Position numbers and translations under genes: made by a program
NCBI GenBank assembly: GCA_029057985.1
Contig: JAIDYR010000004.1
Span: forward strand, 52,336-116,335
DNA from: Muribaculaceae bacterium
GTDB lineage: Bacteria > Bacteroidota > Bacteroidia > Bacteroidales > Muribaculaceae
Direction: 5' to 3'
Length of the DNA: 64,000 nucleotides
Notes under the pieces: model-generated
What the model saw: the letters and a program-made list of their open reading frames with translations, nothing else
Databases searched by the model: none
Told to the model about the DNA's origin: nothing
Shown here: one piece after another, positions 1 through 9,958 of the stretch
How positions within the stretch are numbered: the stretch's first letter is position 1
How the letters are laid out: every line of letters starts with the position of its first letter

Positions 1-282
1 CCCCTCTCCTCCTCTTCTCCTCTTTCTCCTTCTCTCATTCTCACCTTCACAACCCAAGGCTAATCATCCGACCCACATCAACATCCCGACTTAGGATACC
101 GATGCGGGTCTTATAAAATCCTGAAGTCACTAATAGCTCTAATAGGTCAGCCCAAAAAGTAAAGAGGAATACCCTATCCTCTCATGCCATTGGTATCATC
201 GCGAAGTTGACCGATCATACCCTATTTTTCCAATCATAAAAGATATCCCCACACTATTCTTACTTCCCTTATTTACAAAAAA

Positions 283-343
283 TCCCTCATTGAGGGACAA
301 AAATCGGCAAAAACATCCCTCAATGAGGGATGTTTCGCCGATT
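283..343. repeat. Nested palindromes TCCCTCATTGAGGGA and AATCGGC(A)AAAACATCCCTCA-TGAGGGATGTTTCGCCGATT; possible terminator of the minus-strand gene at 457-1803
   Basis: Read directly; on the minus strand TCCCTCAATGAGGGA is followed by TTTTTT. Confidence 0.7.
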
Positions 344-456
344 CCTATAATTTAGAGATAATTTTGAGACTGTAGAATAAAACCCGTTTTAGTCAACTAC
401 CTCTAAATAATCTCGATTTAGCCAATTAAATTCGTATCTATCCGTCGGGATCTGCT

Positions 457-1803
457 CTAATGCAATACTTTACGCACCCTATTGCCTTGCCTGCATATTG
501 TCAGTCCTCGACCGGGAGAGTCCAGACGTACGCCATCAATTGAATAGTATTCAATATTTTCCTCGACAGCTGCATTTTCTATTTTTCTTATGCCTGAAGA
601 AAATCTTTGATAGTCAGAAAATTCTACATCTCCTCGCTTTTTGTATCCCTCTGATTCTTCCCAACTGGTATAAAAAGATACTTCACAAGTCAAAGGATAC
701 CCCTCAATATCATCATAAGCAACTCTGTTTAGACTATCATTCCATATTTCTGCAAATCCCCCGTCTGGATCTGCAATTCCATCAACAACTTCTATATTAA
801 TGCCAAACTTATCTATTAATTTATACCCGCCATATAGGTTTGCATTTACGTAGTTTTGTTTGGAAGTGGTGAAGTAACTTCCTAAATCGTCAAGATATTT
901 AATAGTATATTTTTCACCACTAAGTGTTAATTCCACATTTCTATCATTATAATTCGCAAATGCCCATCTTTCTCCATAATAATCATCCGTCACCTTAAAA
1001 CTCTTCACTCTGTTTCTGCTGTCGGGCTGATAAATGGAGGAACGGATATCACCATAATTGAAATCTATTATCTGGCCGTCTGTCTCATACCATTCGATAT
1101 TATCAAATCTATATCTTAATGATAAGTCTGTTTCCCCATACGACGAAGGAGCATATTCATCAATGGCAATAGCAACCCCATTTTCATATTTGATAATCAG
1201 CTGATAGCACTTTGCGAAAGAACCGTCAAAAGTTGTTTCAAAATGACTATAACTTGTGATATTCCCATCATAATCCCTATCTATTTCTAATTTATCAGTT
1301 ACGTATTCTTCTCCTGTCATCAAATTCTTTACAGAGTTTTTCACTACTAAATCTTTGAGAATATCATCATACTCTTTGAACGAAATTAATCCAGGGATAA
1401 ATTCACCATTCTCACTCAAGATGAATTGATTGGCTTTTTCGACTCTTCCTAATTCATCATATTCATATACTACTTTACTAACAGTCTTACTATACGCTGA
1501 CTCGATAATATATTCTTTTATCCAGCCTTCGGATGTATATTTATAAGTATCGGTTGATTCCAATATTTTCTCACCATTTACTCCGCATCCATAGGTCACG
1601 ACTTTGCCGGGTTGCCACTCACCGTTGAAATACGAATTTCCGTATCCACTCAATGTATTTATTCCGACTCCAACTCTACGCGGGATTGCGGCTTTGATTT
1701 CATGCCCTCCAAGCCTCTTCTCATTAGCATATCCCGATCCCGAAATCAGACTCAGCATCAGAATTCCGATCAGAGCTACGTATTTCATTACTTTTTCCTT
1801 CAT
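457..1803 (-). CDS. Secreted hypothetical protein with YD-like segments and a C-terminal YYSIDGVRL...RQGNRVRKVLH tail
   Basis: 448-aa ORF with N-terminal signal peptide. Confidence 0.75.
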   Translation of the reverse strand: MKEKVMKYVALIGILMLSLISGSGYANEKRLGGHEIKAAIPRRVGVGINTLSGYGNSYFNGEWQPGKVVTYGCGVNGEKILESTDTYKYTSEGWIKEYIIESAYSKTVSKVVYEYDELGRVEKANQFILSENGEFIPGLISFKEYDDILKDLVVKNSVKNLMTGEEYVTDKLEIDRDYDGNITSYSHFETTFDGSFAKCYQLIIKYENGVAIAIDEYAPSSYGETDLSLRYRFDNIEWYETDGQIIDFNYGDIRSSIYQPDSRNRVKSFKVTDDYYGERWAFANYNDRNVELTLSGEKYTIKYLDDLGSYFTTSKQNYVNANLYGGYKLIDKFGINIEVVDGIADPDGGFAEIWNDSLNRVAYDDIEGYPLTCEVSFYTSWEESEGYKKRGDVEFSDYQRFSSGIRKIENAAVEENIEYYSIDGVRLDSPGRGLTICRQGNRVRKVLH

Positions 1804-1807
1804 TTCT

Positions 1808-2686
1808 TTATTTTCTTTTATTTATCTTTTTATACTTATCCTTTTTCATTTTAAGCATCTCACGAGCGATGGACGATTTCAGATGATAGACAGGTTCGCA
1901 TACCATTATTTTAAGTTTCTCATTATTAATATTTTCATCAGAGAAAACGGAAAGAGCTATTGATGCATCACGAAGATTGTAAGCGTTTGCATATAAATGT
2001 CCATCAAAGTAATCACTCTCTATTAAGGCATAACGTTCATCTATGTATTCTTGAGCATTATAGTTATAATACAATTCATCTGTGACATATATTGACGAGC
2101 CATTAAGTCCGCCGTCTTTAAAGGAAAAACCATACCAGGGAAATTGTTCCTCCGGAAGCGTATATAGCAGTTGTTGATTTTCATCTACCATTATATCTAA
2201 ATGTGGAGGCATCTCAGCTTTAATTTGAGATCTTGAGGCACCCCATGTGATGATTGTATCGAAATTTTTATTCTTTGGTGTCACGGTCACCTTGCAGGTT
2301 GCTGTCTTCTCTCCCTTCCTAAGAATGATCGTAGTAACGCCAACATGATTTGCAGTAACTTTACCATTATTATCCACACTTGCCACGAAAGGATTCATGG
2401 ATTCCCATTCGACGTTTTTCTCTTCCGTCTGGAGTTGAAACTCATTCTTATACTTCATGGATAAAGATGTCATATTCAGGGTCAACTGAAAGTTCCCATT
2501 TTCATCTTCCTCATCCGGATCTTCAACCCCTGGTTCCTGACTTCCTGGGTTCTGACCGGTATCTTGGTCATGCCATGGCTTATCCTTATCGGGTTCTGCC
2601 TCTGGTTCGTCTCCACAAGATGTGACCATCATTCCTGCCATAAGAAAGACAGACAGGAGAAGAAATGCTTTAATCATTTCTTTCAT
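1808..2686 (-). CDS. Lipoprotein with Big_2-like (bacterial Ig-like) domain
   Basis: Lipobox MMVTSCGDE; LTLNMTSLSMKYKNEFQLQ...VASVDNNGKVTANHVGVTTIILRKGEKTATCKVTV is Big_2-like. Confidence 0.75.
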   Translation of the reverse strand: MKEMIKAFLLLSVFLMAGMMVTSCGDEPEAEPDKDKPWHDQDTGQNPGSQEPGVEDPDEEDENGNFQLTLNMTSLSMKYKNEFQLQTEEKNVEWESMNPFVASVDNNGKVTANHVGVTTIILRKGEKTATCKVTVTPKNKNFDTIITWGASRSQIKAEMPPHLDIMVDENQQLLYTLPEEQFPWYGFSFKDGGLNGSSIYVTDELYYNYNAQEYIDERYALIESDYFDGHLYANAYNLRDASIALSVFSDENINNEKLKIMVCEPVYHLKSSIAREMLKMKKDKYKKINKRK

Positions 2687-2718
2687 ATTCTAAATTCTTA
2701 TTTTGTTATGTTATTCTA

Positions 2719-3627
2719 TTATTTTACAATAGCTCGCCTGCCCATTCTCTTCCAAGGTTTAAACTTCAATCTAAGTAAATCAGCTGATCCGTCTGCACGC
2801 GTAATCGTTGAATATCCATAGTTAGTGGTCGATCCGTTGAATTTCTCACTCTTTATCGTTCCATTATAATTCAACGTAAAGGAGAAGGGCCTGCTGAACT
2901 CATAGTCATCTTCATCATCTTCATATAAGTTTATGACCATTTCGTCTGGAAGATATACCGGACCATTTCCAAATAGTCCAACTGCAAACAGAACATCACA
3001 GAAATCTTCAAAATTGTATAAGAATCCGAGAGGGAACTGACGAAACCGATTTTCCTCAATTCCATACTCAATCTCTATATCAGAAGAAAAACCATATTCC
3101 TGTCCATCATTAACCTCAACCCCCTTATATGCTATATGTCTTAAATTGCCATTTCTCCATATAAAATTCTGCTCCGTTTTAAGCGATATGGTTTCCACAT
3201 GATCTTTATTATGGTATTGTATTCTGCCTGAAATATCTTCAGTCATCTTGGTCAGACAATTATCCTTATCGTAAGAAAAGGTATATTTCCCGGTATCTCT
3301 CGATTGATATGAATCTGAATCGTCTATGACTGAAAATGACATTTCAGAGATAAGACCTTTTGAGAATTTAAGATTGTATTCGATTCCATCGAAATACATC
3401 TTGTTTTTGTCATAATCTATAGTTACCTCTTCACCCTCATAATCCTTAAATTTATAAGGTCTGCCATTTTCATCGTAACGGATCTTACACTCTCCTACCG
3501 ATGTCACTCTTCGTCCGTCCATGTCGGAGACTCCGACATCGGGCATATCATCTTTACTGCAAGCACTCACTTGAACAAGGACCATGATGCTAAACATCAT
3601 AATCCAAAAAGTTTGGAATCTTTTCAT
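2719..3627 (-). CDS. Hypothetical lipoprotein
   Basis: Lipobox VQVSACSKDD; 302-aa ORF. Confidence 0.7.
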   Translation of the reverse strand: MKRFQTFWIMMFSIMVLVQVSACSKDDMPDVGVSDMDGRRVTSVGECKIRYDENGRPYKFKDYEGEEVTIDYDKNKMYFDGIEYNLKFSKGLISEMSFSVIDDSDSYQSRDTGKYTFSYDKDNCLTKMTEDISGRIQYHNKDHVETISLKTEQNFIWRNGNLRHIAYKGVEVNDGQEYGFSSDIEIEYGIEENRFRQFPLGFLYNFEDFCDVLFAVGLFGNGPVYLPDEMVINLYEDDEDDYEFSRPFSFTLNYNGTIKSEKFNGSTTNYGYSTITRADGSADLLRLKFKPWKRMGRRAIVK

Positions 3628-3634
3628 GATATTA

Positions 3635-5803
3635 TTATTTTACTATTAGTTTTTCAACATTTTCTCCCTGACGGATAATATAGCATCCCGAAGGAAGCGA
3701 TTCTACTGATTCGCGTTCAACGTTTCTACGGATAATCATTCCATCTATATTGAAAATATCCACTAATCCGGCTCCTTCATTAACCAGCGAAATATCAGAG
3801 TTGAGATGCACCTCATATTCAAAAACGAACTTTGCATCGAAATTCTGTCTGCCTGTGAAGCGTCCGGTAACAAGACTCTTATGCATTCCGACCTCCGTCT
3901 CCAATGCAGGAAAATCTATTATTTCAAGTTGATAATCAGGAATGTTACACTCAAAATTTACCTGAGGATAGGTAGTTCCCTCCAAGAAATCCTTATTATC
4001 GGGAATTGCCATAGGCAAAATTTCTCCATATTCTTTATATTCAGCATATTCTTCTACGTCAGGTACATAAAAAGATTCTGAGCCTCTCCAGTAGAATGCC
4101 GATGTCTTTTGAGGAGCCATTAATGGAAGTAGGACTATATCTTTAAGCGTTGGTGAATGAAAACTTCTCCATTCCAAGAGTTTGACATTTTCAGGAATCA
4201 CTATAAATTCCAACGCTGTATTCTCAAAGGCAGCCATCCAAATTGCCGAAAGCGAAGAAGGAAAATAAATCTCCTCTAAAGATGTGCAATCCATAAATGC
4301 ACTTCCTCCTATTTCCTCGATAGCATTACCCAAGGTTACATTTTTCAAAGAACTGTTATTCTTAAATAAATTATCCGGTATCCTTTTTACTTTATTTCCG
4401 AAAATACAATTCTCAATTGCTGACCCTATATCAAAATGTGTGGAAATAAATTTGATATTTGCATTCTCAGCATTCCATCTCAAAATCTTTAGTTTCCTGC
4501 ATAAAGCGAATAACTCCCAACTATATAATTCCTTGAGTCCTTCACCTATGATAAGTTCTTCGAGATTTGGACAGTTATATATAGCGTTGTATCCTATAAT
4601 TTCTACATTATCCGGGATACTTAGAATCTTTATCCCGGATTTTTCAAAAGCACTTTCATTGATCAAGATAAGAGACTCCGGCAAATCTATATTTTTCAGA
4701 TTAGTACAGTCGTACACAAAATAACCCGGCAGCATGGTGACGTTATCGCCGAATGTAATCTTTCTTAGAGCAGATGAAAACATGCTACTCTTATAATTCT
4801 CCGGAATTGTCTCTATCTCCTTTGCATTCCATACTACCTCGTTTAAGGATTGGCAACCGGAGAAAGCACGCATCCCAACATAAAATACTGACTCAGGAAT
4901 CACCACTTTCTCAAGCCTGTTATTACCCTCAAACATATAATCTCTTATTCCCCGTGTCCCGGGCTTAAATTCTATGACAATCTCATCAAAGGAATTATCA
5001 GGAGTATACATATATGCTGCGTTATCAATATAGACCACTTCCCCAACCGGTTGCTCCGCTACCCATGCGGTACCTGCGAAGGCTTTGTTACCAACATATT
5101 CAATGCTTCCTTTTGTGGTTATATTAATTAAAGATGAGACAGACATGAACGTCTCATCGGGCACTATTTTCACCTCCGACCCAAAATTAACAGTCTCTAC
5201 TCCGCTGCCTACAAAGACTCCACGATATTGATTATTAATCCAATGATTATAGGGATTAACTTTGCAATCAACAGCATTCCAATTAAGTGTCTTGATATTG
5301 CGACATGCTCCGAAACTATTGACCTGAATAGACTTCAGATTGCGGGGTAGCGTTATTTCTTCAAGTCCGAAACAAGAATAAAAAACACATCCTAACTCTG
5401 ACCCCCCATTATCCCCAATTCTTTCTAAAGATTCAGGAAAAGTTATATTCTTAATACTTTGACAGTTATAGAAGGCTTTATTTTCTATAGCAATCAGCCC
5501 TTCCGGTAATGAGACTGTTTCTATATTGATATAATCACTAAAGCTATCGCTTCCGACAGTTGTAATTCCTCGTTCGATTACGACATGCTTGATCATATCC
5601 TTCAGATCATACCATCCGGGATAATTACCCACACGATAGTCATAATTAGTCATAGCGCCTTCTCCGGAGATTGTAAGCGTATAGTCGGAGGATGAATAGG
5701 TCCAGTAAGCTTCGGCTCCGCATCCTCCACTGCGGGCGAAAGTCTGAAGACTGGAAAGAAGGAGCATTAGCATTGATAACGCAATCAAAATCCTTAACTT
5801 CAT
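3635..5803 (-). CDS. BspA-type leucine-rich-repeat surface protein
   Basis: Repeated LPEGLIAIENKAFYNCQSIKNITFPESLERIG-type units; signal peptide; C-terminal IFNIDGMIIRRN...CYIIRQGENVEKLIVK. Confidence 0.85.
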   Translation of the reverse strand: MKLRILIALSMLMLLLSSLQTFARSGGCGAEAYWTYSSSDYTLTISGEGAMTNYDYRVGNYPGWYDLKDMIKHVVIERGITTVGSDSFSDYINIETVSLPEGLIAIENKAFYNCQSIKNITFPESLERIGDNGGSELGCVFYSCFGLEEITLPRNLKSIQVNSFGACRNIKTLNWNAVDCKVNPYNHWINNQYRGVFVGSGVETVNFGSEVKIVPDETFMSVSSLINITTKGSIEYVGNKAFAGTAWVAEQPVGEVVYIDNAAYMYTPDNSFDEIVIEFKPGTRGIRDYMFEGNNRLEKVVIPESVFYVGMRAFSGCQSLNEVVWNAKEIETIPENYKSSMFSSALRKITFGDNVTMLPGYFVYDCTNLKNIDLPESLILINESAFEKSGIKILSIPDNVEIIGYNAIYNCPNLEELIIGEGLKELYSWELFALCRKLKILRWNAENANIKFISTHFDIGSAIENCIFGNKVKRIPDNLFKNNSSLKNVTLGNAIEEIGGSAFMDCTSLEEIYFPSSLSAIWMAAFENTALEFIVIPENVKLLEWRSFHSPTLKDIVLLPLMAPQKTSAFYWRGSESFYVPDVEEYAEYKEYGEILPMAIPDNKDFLEGTTYPQVNFECNIPDYQLEIIDFPALETEVGMHKSLVTGRFTGRQNFDAKFVFEYEVHLNSDISLVNEGAGLVDIFNIDGMIIRRNVERESVESLPSGCYIIRQGENVEKLIVK

Positions 5804-5854
5804 TTTATAGTTAGGTTGAATGCTCTTCAGATTCCCCGGACAGAGCGGTATTAA

Positions 5855-5954
5855 TAAAAAAAGCGTAGGAATCTGTATCAGTAACCGTCCTACACTCTGA
5901 GGCTTCTCGCATTGCCCTATCTATGTCGGACGGCAACCTGCAGAAGCCCACGCT
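5855..5954 (-). terminator. Terminal stem plus U-tract at the 3' end of the ncRNA candidate
   Basis: AGCGTGGG (5954-5947) pairs with TCCTACGCT, then TTTTTTT (minus strand). Confidence 0.6.
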
Positions 5955-6206
5955 CGTATATGCAATGATCGTATCGACCCAATTCTCTCACGAGAACACC
6001 GGGCCGATAGCGGATATCACATATCCACGGGCATCTACCGTTGCTCAACCCTTGACATAGATATGAAATTTTGCGAGAATTTCAGAGTGCCAAGAATCAG
6101 CGCGGATAAACGCTTTTAATCACAAAAATCAGACAATCATTTGATTGTCAATTTTGCATATCCCACCCCACTTATCCCCTGCAGGGGCTTCTGCGATGAG
6201 ATTTGC
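5855..6206 (-). ncRNA. Candidate structured non-coding RNA, ~350 nt, class unresolved
   Basis: Promoter TTTG-N20-TAACTTTG (minus strand) at 6242-6211; several hairpins; terminal stem AGCGTGGG/TCCTACGCT followed by TTTTTTT; no coding ORF. Confidence 0.6.
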
Positions 6207-6210
6207 ATTG

Positions 6211-6242
6211 CAAAGTTATAAAAATAATTTAATAATCCCAAA
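6211..6242 (-). promoter_or_regulatory. Bacteroidetes primary sigma promoter for the ncRNA candidate
   Basis: TTTG (6242-6239), 20-nt spacer, TAACTTTG (6218-6211) on the minus strand. Confidence 0.7.
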
Positions 6243-6275
6243 TCAGTCAAAAATTTTCCTACCTATTTGATTGTA

Positions 6276-6313
6276 AAAAGGAAACCGCGACGGGGATGCC
6301 ATCGCGGTTTTTG
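6276..6313 (-). terminator. Terminator after rplQ
   Basis: AAACCGCGA-N-TCGCGGTTT hairpin flanked by A/T tracts. Confidence 0.7.
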
Positions 6314-6352
6314 TATCGCAGATCCGGGAAGTCCGGATCGATTGAGTCTGAA

Positions 6353-6823
6353 TTACTCTGCTGTCTTTTCTTCTGCTGCGGGAGCTTCTGCGGCAGGAGC
6401 AGCTGCAGATTTCTTGCGGCTGCGGCGAGTTGCTTTCTTCTTGGGAGCGGCTTCAAGCATTGCTTCGTTGAAGTCTACGAACTCGATCATGCACATTTCT
6501 GCATTGTCACCGAGACGATGACCTGTCTTGAGGATACGAAGGTATCCACCCGGACGCTCCGCAACCTTATCGGCGATAACACCGAAAAGTTCCTTGACAG
6601 CTTCCTTGTTCTGAAGATAGCTGAAGACCAGACGACGATTAGCCATGTCGTCTTTCTTCGAGCGAGTGATGATGGGCTCGGCAAACATGCGCAGAGCTTT
6701 AGCCTTGGCTACAGTCGTGAAGATGCGCTTGTGCATGATCAGCGAGATGGCCATGTTTGACAGAAGCGCTTCGCGATGGCCTTTCTTACGGCTGAGGTGA
6801 TTGAATTTTTTATTATGTCTCAT
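6353..6823 (-). CDS. rplQ: 50S ribosomal protein L17
   Basis: [29 protein letters not shown]. Confidence 0.97.
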   Translation of the reverse strand: MRHNKKFNHLSRKKGHREALLSNMAISLIMHKRIFTTVAKAKALRMFAEPIITRSKKDDMANRRLVFSYLQNKEAVKELFGVIADKVAERPGGYLRILKTGHRLGDNAEMCMIEFVDFNEAMLEAAPKKKATRRSRKKSAAAPAAEAPAAEEKTAE

Positions 6824-6829
6824 CGCTTG

Positions 6830-7828
6830 TTACTCTTTATCTAATTTATATTTGGAGATGTCCATCCCGAAGGTCAGGTTAAGGTTGGCAAGAAGCTCAT
6901 CCAGTTCAGTGAGTGACTTGCGGCCGAAATTGCGGAACTTCAAGAGATCATTCTTATTGAAGACTACAAGTTCGCCCAGAGTCTCTACCTCTGCACTCTT
7001 CAGGCAGTTGAGGGCACGGACGCTGAGGTCCATATCCGCAAGCTTGGTCTTGAGAAGTTGGCGCATATGGAGCACCTCCTCATCAAATTCTTCCGGATCC
7101 TCATCCTGCTTATTCTCCATGGTCATCTTCTCGTCTGAGAAGAGCATGAAATGATGGATCAATATCTTGGCGGCTTCCTTAAGGGCATCCTTCGGAAGAA
7201 TAGAGCCATCAGTGGTGACTTCGAGGAGAAGTTTCTCATAGTCGGTCTTCTGCTCGACGCGATAGTTCTCGACGGAGTATTTCACATTCTTGATGGGAGT
7301 GTAGATTGAGTCGATCGCTATGACTGCAGGATCGGCATCGCCAATCATCTCGCGGTTTTCATCAGCGGGGACCCAACCGCGACCCTTATTGATTGTGAAC
7401 TCCATCTTGAAACTTGCGTTGGGATCAAGATGGCAGATGACGAGTTCGGGATTGAGGACTTCAAAGCCCGTCAGCACCTTACCCAGATCGCCAGCCTTGA
7501 GAACGTCAGTTCCGGAGACTGTCACCTCGGCTTTTTCAGCTTCGATATCCAGAGTCAGCTGCTTGAAGCGTACCTGCTTGAGGTTAAGGATCATGTTGAT
7601 GACATCCTCTTTTACTCCCGGAATTGTGTCAAGTTCGTGTGCTACTCCTTCAATCTTGATGGAGTTGATGGCGAAACCGCTCAGCGACGACAGAAGGATG
7701 CGTCGGAGTGCGTTGCCGATGGTCTGGCCGTAACCGGGTTCAAGAGGACGGAATTCAAACTTGCCGAATGAATTATCCGCCTCAAGCATGATGACCTTCT
7801 CGGGCTTTTGAAATGCTAAAATTGCCAT
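6830..7828 (-). CDS. rpoA: DNA-directed RNA polymerase subunit alpha
   Basis: [26 protein letters not shown]; alpha-CTD at the C-terminus. Confidence 0.98.
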   Translation of the reverse strand: MAILAFQKPEKVIMLEADNSFGKFEFRPLEPGYGQTIGNALRRILLSSLSGFAINSIKIEGVAHELDTIPGVKEDVINMILNLKQVRFKQLTLDIEAEKAEVTVSGTDVLKAGDLGKVLTGFEVLNPELVICHLDPNASFKMEFTINKGRGWVPADENREMIGDADPAVIAIDSIYTPIKNVKYSVENYRVEQKTDYEKLLLEVTTDGSILPKDALKEAAKILIHHFMLFSDEKMTMENKQDEDPEEFDEEVLHMRQLLKTKLADMDLSVRALNCLKSAEVETLGELVVFNKNDLLKFRNFGRKSLTELDELLANLNLTFGMDISKYKLDKE

Positions 7829-7844
7829 TGGTCTCTATTGTTTA

Positions 7845-8450
7845 TTATTTAGAATACAACTCGACAATTAACTGTTCCTTAATTGTCTCGGGGATATCCT
7901 CACGTGTGGGGACGTGGAGGAAGCGTCCTGACTTGGAGCTTTCGTCCCATTCGATCCAGGGATACTTGCTATGGTTGAAGCCTGCAAGTGCATCGGCGAT
8001 CACTTCGAGAGATTTGGATTTCTCGCGGACACCGACTACGTCGCCGGGCTTAACCTGATAAGAAGCGATGTTGACAACATGGCCGTTGACTGTGATGTGC
8101 TTGTGAAGCACGAGCTGGCGGGCTGCCGGACGGCTGGGAGCTATACCCAGACGATATACTACATTGTCAAGGCGGCTTTCGAGAAGCTGAAGAAGCACCT
8201 CACCGGTAATACCCTTAGTGCGGGCTGCTTTCTCAAAGAGGTTGCGGAACTGGCGTTCCAACACTCCATAAGTATATTTAGCTTTCTGCTTCTCACGGAG
8301 CTGGATGCCATACTCCGAAGTTTTCTTACGACGATTGACGCCGTGCTGGCCCGGCGGATAGTTCTTCTTTGCCAGAACTTTATCCTCGCCATAGATGGCC
8401 TCGCCGAATTTACGGGCGATTTTTGATTTGGGACCTGTGTATCTTGCCAT
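7845..8450 (-). CDS. rpsD: 30S ribosomal protein S4
   Basis: [22 protein letters not shown]4 domain [10 protein letters not shown]. Confidence 0.98.
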   Translation of the reverse strand: MARYTGPKSKIARKFGEAIYGEDKVLAKKNYPPGQHGVNRRKKTSEYGIQLREKQKAKYTYGVLERQFRNLFEKAARTKGITGEVLLQLLESRLDNVVYRLGIAPSRPAARQLVLHKHITVNGHVVNIASYQVKPGDVVGVREKSKSLEVIADALAGFNHSKYPWIEWDESSKSGRFLHVPTREDIPETIKEQLIVELYSK

Positions 8451-8757
8451 TTTAATTTTATCTTTTTGAGGAGTTTACTCATTCGTGCCCATCTGACTTT
8501 GCAAGCCGCCAAAGCGCAGCCGCGACCATCGAGAGAAAGTTACCATCTGATTCGCTTCGCCCGTCTCTCATCCTCTTTCTCTCACGAGCGATCGGAAGAA
8601 AGACTATTCGGTTGAGGCGTCGACATCATTATTGTGATGGTCTATTCGCTTTATTATCGGCTTATTACTGCCCTATGGGAATACTCAAATGAAGCAATTC
8701 CTTTTTGATTGAAGATGATTGAGTCTATTATGAATTTCTGAAGATAATTCGAGATTA

Positions 8758-9147
8758 TTAAACTCTTCTTCTCTTCGGGGGGCGACATCCGTTGTGGGGA
8801 AGCGGAGTTACGTCCACGATTTCTACTACCTCGATGCCGGCGCCGTGCACGGTGCGGATTGCGGATTCGCGGCCGTTGCCCGGGCCTTTCACATACGCCT
8901 TAACCTTGCGGAGGCCAAGATCGTAAGCGACCTTTGCGCAATCCTGCGCTGCCATCTGAGCGGCATAGGGAGTATTCTTCTTTGAGCCACGGAAGCCCAT
9001 CTTGCCTGCGGATGACCAGGAGATAACCTGACCCTCTGAGTTGGCAAGACATACGATGATGTTGTTGAAGGAGCTGTGAACGTGAAGCTGACCCATTGCG
9101 TCAACCTTGACGTTACGCTTCTTAGCTGCAGCTGTCTTTTTTGCCAT
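8758..9147 (-). CDS. rpsK: 30S ribosomal protein S11
   Basis: [15 protein letters not shown]...CRPPKRRRV. Confidence 0.98.
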   Translation of the reverse strand: MAKKTAAAKKRNVKVDAMGQLHVHSSFNNIIVCLANSEGQVISWSSAGKMGFRGSKKNTPYAAQMAAQDCAKVAYDLGLRKVKAYVKGPGNGRESAIRTVHGAGIEVVEIVDVTPLPHNGCRPPKRRRV

Positions 9148-9156
9148 GTTACTTTA

Positions 9157-9537
9157 TTATTTAGTAGCTTTCTTCTTGTTAGCGACTGTTTTCTTACGGC
9201 CCTTACGTGTGCGGGCATTGTTCTTGGTGCTCTGGCCACGGACGGGAAGACCGATACGATGGCGGATGCCACGGTAGCAGCCGATGTCCATGAGGCGCTT
9301 GATGTTGAGCTGGATTTCTGTGCGGAGGTCACCCTCTACTTTGTGATCCGCCTGGATCACTTCACGCACTGCGGCTGCCTGGGCGTCAGTCCAGTCCTTG
9401 ACCTTGATGTCTCTGTCGACTCCGGCCTTGCTAAGGATTGAATTGGCTGCGCTGCGGCCAATTCCGAAGATGTAGGTAAGGGCGATTTCGCCTCGTTTGT
9501 TCTGCGGCAAATCTACGCCGACAATTCTTACTGCCAT
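9157..9537 (-). CDS. rpsM: 30S ribosomal protein S13
   Basis: [27 protein letters not shown]. Confidence 0.98.
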   Translation of the reverse strand: MAVRIVGVDLPQNKRGEIALTYIFGIGRSAANSILSKAGVDRDIKVKDWTDAQAAAVREVIQADHKVEGDLRTEIQLNIKRLMDIGCYRGIRHRIGLPVRGQSTKNNARTRKGRKKTVANKKKATK

Positions 9538-9564
9538 ATTTCTATGCTTCGATTTTTTGGATGA

Positions 9565-9681
9565 TTAGCCCTGACGTTGTTTCAACTTCGGGTTCTTTTT
9601 GTTGATTACATAAAGGCGGCCTTTCCGGCGTACGATCTTACTGTCCGGAGTGCGCTTTTTGATTGATGCTCTGACTTTCAT
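9565..9681 (-). CDS. rpmJ: 50S ribosomal protein L36, Cys-less form
   Basis: Hand translation [38 protein letters not shown]; not in the ORF track. Confidence 0.95.
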   Translation of the reverse strand: MKVRASIKKRTPDSKIVRRKGRLYVINKKNPKLKQRQG

Positions 9682-9702
9682 ATATTTTGATGTCGTTGTG
9701 GT

Positions 9703-9921
9703 TTATTTGTATCTGAAAGCGATTCTTCCCTTGCTGAGATCATAAGGTGACATTTCAACCTTTACCTTGTCGCCGGGAAGGATCTTGATGTAATGCATTC
9801 TCATCTTGCCTGAGATATGGGCTGTGATCTCATGCCCGTTCTCGAGCTCGACCTTGAACATAGCGTTGGAAAGCGCTTCAAGAATTACACCATCAATTTC
9901 GATTGCAGCTTGTTTTGCCAT
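9703..9921 (-). CDS. infA: Translation initiation factor IF-1
   Basis: [41 protein letters not shown]. Confidence 0.98.
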   Translation of the reverse strand: MAKQAAIEIDGVILEALSNAMFKVELENGHEITAHISGKMRMHYIKILPGDKVKVEMSPYDLSKGRIAFRYK

Positions 9922-9958
9922 ATTTGAATTATTAGCTTGGTATGAGTTATTATCCGGT

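Noticed and set aside
5855-6206. tmRNA, RNase P RNA or SRP RNA
   Set aside because: No tag ORF or tRNA-like end, no GAGGAAAGTCC core, no SRP GGAA domain seen; 6S-like class left open.
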